From positions 1 through 17,510 of the forward strand of contig CAYOFH010000066.1 in assembly GCA_964403175.1 (NCBI GenBank): a DNA stretch of 17,510 nucleotides. The letters are read 5' to 3'. Position numbers and translations under genes: made by a program. Positions within the stretch are counted from its first letter, which is position 1. Each line of letters opens with the position of its first letter. Below the pieces are notes generated by a model. The model was not told the origin of the DNA and did no database searches. It saw only the letters and a list, made by a program, of their open reading frames with translations. Positions 15,132-17,510 of the stretch are shown here, piece by piece. Source of the DNA: Marinilabilia sp964403175 (lineage in GTDB: Bacteria > Bacteroidota > Bacteroidia > Bacteroidales > Marinilabiliaceae).

Positions 15132-15748
15132 GATTTGGTAATCTGAAAAACAGGAAAGGAAATATTGTATCTGATGGACAGCAGTCTTAGACTAATAATA
15201 ATTCCTACAGTTAGTAATTCGTTTAAAGCTACCGGAAAGTTGAGCCATCTGAACAACAGGTAAAATAAAGCACCGGTAATACACGCAGTAGCATATATCT
15301 CTTTTTGGAAAATCAATGGCACTTCATTGGTAAGGGTATCCCGAATGACACCTCCGACCACAGCAGAGGTCATCCCCATAATTACTCCAACAGCGGGGTT
15401 TACACCAATATTCAAGGCTTTCTCCAACCCAATAATGGTAAATACTCCGATCCCAATGGTGTCAAACAAAAATAAAGTTCTGCGCATTCGGGCAACAAAT
15501 TGTTTAAAAACAAGTGTTATCAAAAATCCACTGAAGATCGCAATAAGGTAACCATAACCTTGAAGCCAGGTTACAGGAGTGACGCCCAGCAAAAGATCGC
15601 GTATTGTTCCCCCACCAATTGCAGTTACCACCCCAATGAACATTGCTCCGAACAAATCCAACTTTTTGTTCTCTGCTGTTAGCACTCCACTAATAGCAAA
15701 TACCATGGTTCCTATGTAATCAAGCCAGATTATAATATTTATTTCCAT
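15128..15748 (-). CDS. YicG/UPF0126-type membrane protein (TRIC/glycine transporter family)
   Basis: The 206-residue protein has about seven hydrophobic segments and two copies of the family motif, GGGTIRD (45-51) and GGVIRD (132-137). This marks the duplicated three-helix fold of PF03458, called Gly_transporter or trimeric intracellular cation channel family. Members are inner-membrane channels or transporters, and substrates assigned so far are few and vary, so the ligand here is open. Length matches the family. The stop codon overlaps that of the convergent helicase gene by 4 bp, leaving no room for a terminator between them. A promoter candidate lies about 54 bp upstream of the start. Confidence 0.92.
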   Translation of the reverse strand: MEINIIIWLDYIGTMVFAISGVLTAENKKLDLFGAMFIGVVTAIGGGTIRDLLLGVTPVTWLQGYGYLIAIFSGFLITLVFKQFVARMRRTLFLFDTIGIGVFTIIGLEKALNIGVNPAVGVIMGMTSAVVGGVIRDTLTNEVPLIFQKEIYATACITGALFYLLFRWLNFPVALNELLTVGIIISLRLLSIRYNISFPVFQITKS

Positions 15749-15801
15749 TGATTTTGTCGTTGTAATAATGATGGTTATGTTATTGTATCCATTTTGGTCC
15801 G

Positions 15802-15831
15802 CAAATGTAAGTAAATATCTTATTTTTGAAA
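15802..15831 (-). promoter_or_regulatory. Candidate promoter of the YicG-like gene
   Basis: TACATTTG on the minus strand (15809-15802) is an exact Bacteroidota -7 box. A TTTC about 18 nt upstream is a one-mismatch -33 element. The leader would be about 45 nt. Confidence 0.5.
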
Positions 15832-16030
15832 GTTCCGGTGGACTTAATCTACATTAATTAATCAATACGCCGACAATAGTTTATAAGATACTGACAAACA
15901 ATTTATTACAAGGCAGCAAGATGGGGTGTTACTTACTCTTAATAAAATCTTTGCGTCATTGCGTCTTCTATGTTGAAAATCAAAATTATTCACTAAAATT
16001 TTTCTTTTTTTCTTTCTTAATGCCACAACA

Positions 16031-16105
16031 AGTTCTTTCCAAAGTTTTGTCAAGGCCGTAGCGAAGCGGAGTTCATATAGCCTTGACAGAACTTTGGAAA
16101 GAACT
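16031..16105. repeat. Long near-perfect inverted repeat (REP/MITE-like)
   Basis: Arms 16031-16056 and 16080-16105 pair at 25 of 26 positions. The left arm starts AGTTCTTTCCAAAG and ends GTCAAGGC. The 23-nt loop contains a small CCG/CGG pairing (starting at the arm edge) around GCGAAGC. The precision indicates recent origin or selection. No T-tract follows directly, so it is more likely a dispersed palindromic repeat than a terminator. Confidence 0.65.
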
Positions 16106-16230
16106 AATTTTGCTATTCAAAAGAAAAAAATGTGTTGCTCTCTCTTTCTGTTTTTTTACTTCAATAACCTCTTTAATCAATCTTCTATCAGCGGTCATTT
16201 TTTTTGCCGCAATGTGCTTTTCATTTTAAA

Positions 16231-16268
16231 GAGGAAGGGGACGTAATCTCTGCGTAGCGGTCTTCCTC
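16231..16268 (-). other. Structured hairpin downstream of the IS110 transposase
   Basis: GAGGAAG (16231-16237) pairs perfectly with CTTCCTC (16262-16268). Inside, ACG (16241-16243) can pair with CGT (16252-16254), leaving unequal internal loops on either side and a short terminal loop. A stem interrupted by internal loops is the general shape of an IS110/IS1111 bridge-RNA module. It lies about 70 bp past the transposase stop, the side used by IS1111-type elements. That reading is tentative, and a simple palindromic repeat would look similar. Confidence 0.25.
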
Positions 16269-16336
16269 GTTAAAGGTGCTGCAATCGCAATACTTCGTTT
16301 AATCCCCATCCAAATTTTTCAAGGTTTTGAAGTTGG

Positions 16337-17419
16337 TTATTTAACTACACTTATTTCATATTCTTGCTGATGCATTAATACATATCTGATTCTGCTCAAT
16401 AATTTTCGGGCGATTCTGATAATTGCCTTGTTTTTTTGCATTCGCTGAGTCAATTCGTTAAATTTCATCATTAATGCAGGATCTATTCTTATTGCATCCC
16501 AAGATGCTTCAATAAGCATTATTTTTAACTCTTTTCTGCCTCGTTTTATCATTTTCCCAGTTTGCATTTTGTCTCCTGAACCGTACATTTTAGGAACAAG
16601 TCCTATGTAATTACAAAGTTCGTCAAGGCTTTTAAAACGGTTTATGTCACCAATCTGAGTTAATATTGTCATTGCTGTAGTAATGCCTACACCGGGTACT
16701 TTTAATAATAAATTATAATTTGTCTTATATCTTTCTGTCTTAGATAACTCTCGCACTTGTTTATTTACTAGCAACAAATTCTTTCGTTGTTGTTCTCCAA
16801 TGACTATGTAGTTATCTAATGTTTGCCTGAGGCTGGATTCTTTAATAGATAATTCCTTCAGCCAGTTAATATATGGTTTTGACCAATGTCTTGTTTGAGC
16901 TGCAGTAAAACACACTGGTATTGATATTCCAAATTGAAATAACAATGATTTAACCCGGTTCTTTGTTCTGCTAACATCCTTCATTAATCTAAACCGTTGG
17001 CGAACAAGTGCCCGGTCGGCATCTAAAATCACTTCCGGAATATGTATGGCTTCAAATTCATTACTTCTTAAGGATCTGGCAAGCTTACGACTATCGGCTT
17101 TGTCTGTTTTTTGCAACTTTTCCTTTTGGCTGGACGGCACATCAGCAGGATGAATCACCATACAGTTTACGCCCAATTTGTTCAATTCCCGGCAAGCTGT
17201 AAATCCACTAAAACCTGCCTCATAAACTGCTTTGTAGTTTCCTCCAGGGAAATTACGTTTTAAATAATTGGCTAATATTCTAGGTGATGGTTCTTGACTC
17301 ATGGATTTGTGTTCGTATTGTTCCCCTAATATAGTCACCTTCCAGCTTTTTTTATGAAAATCGACTCCCACGTAGAATGATTGTCCCTTGAAGGAATCTT
17401 TTGTAACTTGAGTCCGCAT
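16337..17419 (-). CDS. IS110-family transposase (DEDD bridge recombinase type)
   Basis: This 360-residue protein has the two IS110 domains. The N-terminal RuvC-like part carries the acidic tetrad Asp20 (YVGVDFHKK), Glu67 (YEAG), Asp106 and Asp109 (KTDKADS), with the two-residue spacing of the last pair seen in IS621. A coiled-coil-like middle (about 130-230) follows. The C-terminal Transposase_20 domain has LLKVPGVGITTAMTI (238-252) and YIGLVPKMYGSGDK (271-284), where Ser281 is the likely nucleophile. All catalytic residues are present, so activity is plausible. IS110 enzymes recombine DNA by a serine mechanism guided by a bridge RNA encoded in the element's non-coding end, without terminal inverted repeats or target duplication in many members. 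The start codon lies inside a 10-bp inverted-repeat arm. Confidence 0.93.
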   Translation of the reverse strand: MRTQVTKDSFKGQSFYVGVDFHKKSWKVTILGEQYEHKSMSQEPSPRILANYLKRNFPGGNYKAVYEAGFSGFTACRELNKLGVNCMVIHPADVPSSQKEKLQKTDKADSRKLARSLRSNEFEAIHIPEVILDADRALVRQRFRLMKDVSRTKNRVKSLLFQFGISIPVCFTAAQTRHWSKPYINWLKELSIKESSLRQTLDNYIVIGEQQRKNLLLVNKQVRELSKTERYKTNYNLLLKVPGVGITTAMTILTQIGDINRFKSLDELCNYIGLVPKMYGSGDKMQTGKMIKRGRKELKIMLIEASWDAIRIDPALMMKFNELTQRMQKNKAIIRIARKLLSRIRYVLMHQQEYEISVVK

Positions 17420-17480
17420 AAGCTATGTTTTTAGTTAGTATTTTATTGATTACTACTAAATTAAAAATTTTAGCTTATGC
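17416..17480 (-). promoter_or_regulatory. Long imperfect hairpin covering the transposase start codon
   Basis: GCATAAGCTA (17416-17425) and TAGCTTATGC (17471-17480) are perfectly complementary over 10 bp, and the ATG (17419-17417) lies in the first arm. Inside, TTTAGTTAGTA (about 17430-17440) pairs with TACTACTAAA (17451-17460) with one bulged T, extending the stem. In an mRNA starting upstream this would hide the start codon. As part of an IS110 left end it could equally belong to a bridge RNA. Confidence 0.6.
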
Positions 17481-17494
17481 TTTTTCTCATTTTT

Positions 17495-17502
17495 CAAACA
17501 TA
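17495..17502 (-). promoter_or_regulatory. Candidate -7 box upstream of the IS110 transposase
   Basis: TATGTTTG on the minus strand (17502-17495) is an exact match to TAnnTTTG. Transcription would begin near 17488, just before the hairpin at 17416-17480. The -33 box would fall beyond the window, so the promoter cannot be completed. Confidence 0.4.
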
Positions 17503-17510
17503 ACACCTCT

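Larger units (their letters stand above)
15749..16336. other. 588-bp non-coding, repeat-rich region between the YicG-like gene and the IS110 transposase
   Basis: This holds, left to right, the YicG-like promoter, a tandem TTGCGTC direct repeat (15951-15957, 15959-15965), a near-perfect 26-bp-arm inverted repeat (16031-16105), a GAGGAAG/CTTCCTC hairpin (16231-16268) and a small TTCAA/TTGAA hairpin (16318-16331). The end of the IS on this side must lie here but no boundary is evident. No convincing gene is present. Confidence 0.5.

Noticed and set aside
16073..16198. 41-codon minus-strand frame starting MTADRRLIKEVIEVKKQKE
   Set aside because: The N-terminal part looks helical, but the frame ends inside the 16031-16105 inverted repeat and has no homologue I recognise. 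It is probably chance or debris.

Overview
The window comes from a Bacteroidota chromosome, probably of the Marinilabiliales/Prolixibacteraceae type (lineage is inference). The evidence is AT-rich DNA of about 40% GC by eye, promoters of the Bacteroidota -33/-7 class (TTG, about 19 nt, TAnnTTTG), few Shine-Dalgarno sites, and typical families: DUF4301, FadL paired with an SGNH lipoprotein, an M23 peptidase with a TPR protein, and a PIF1-like helicase fused to TPRs.

Left edge (1-392): the first 23 codons of a BlaI/MecI-type repressor gene leave the window on the minus strand, behind two operator-like palindromes. A REP-like inverted-repeat element follows, then the terminator of aroE.

Minus-strand block (393-5565): DUF4301 protein, then a TPR protein and a DUF368 membrane protein (polyprenyl-phosphate transporter family) as a two-gene operon, then aroE (shikimate dehydrogenase). 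The TPR-DUF368 operon has the clearest promoter in the window, with a perfect inverted repeat between its -33 and -7 boxes. Tandem hairpins separate it from DUF4301. These genes point to aromatic amino acid synthesis, lipid-carrier recycling and possibly sugar-nucleotide chemistry.

Plus-strand block (6287-15131): after a 0.7-kb divergent intergenic region come fadL and an SGNH/GDSL lipoprotein 16 bp apart, closed by a strong terminator. That terminator overlaps a decayed small coiled-coil ORF on the other strand. Next is a tightly packed set: a secreted M23 peptidase, a secreted TPR protein (5-bp gap) and a cytoplasmic PIF1-like helicase with C-terminal TPRs (8-bp overlap).

Right edge (15128-17510): a YicG/TRIC-like membrane protein gene runs head-on into the helicase gene, with stop codons overlapping by 4 bp. 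A 588-bp non-coding region rich in inverted repeats follows. Last is an IS110-family element whose transposase has the full DEDD tetrad and a candidate catalytic serine. Its start codon lies inside a long inverted repeat, and structured non-coding DNA lies on both sides of the gene. This IS110 element, as a possible bridge-RNA-guided recombinase, is the most interesting system here. The window ends before its left boundary, so the RNA cannot be assigned with certainty. No CRISPR array, rRNA or tRNA was seen.
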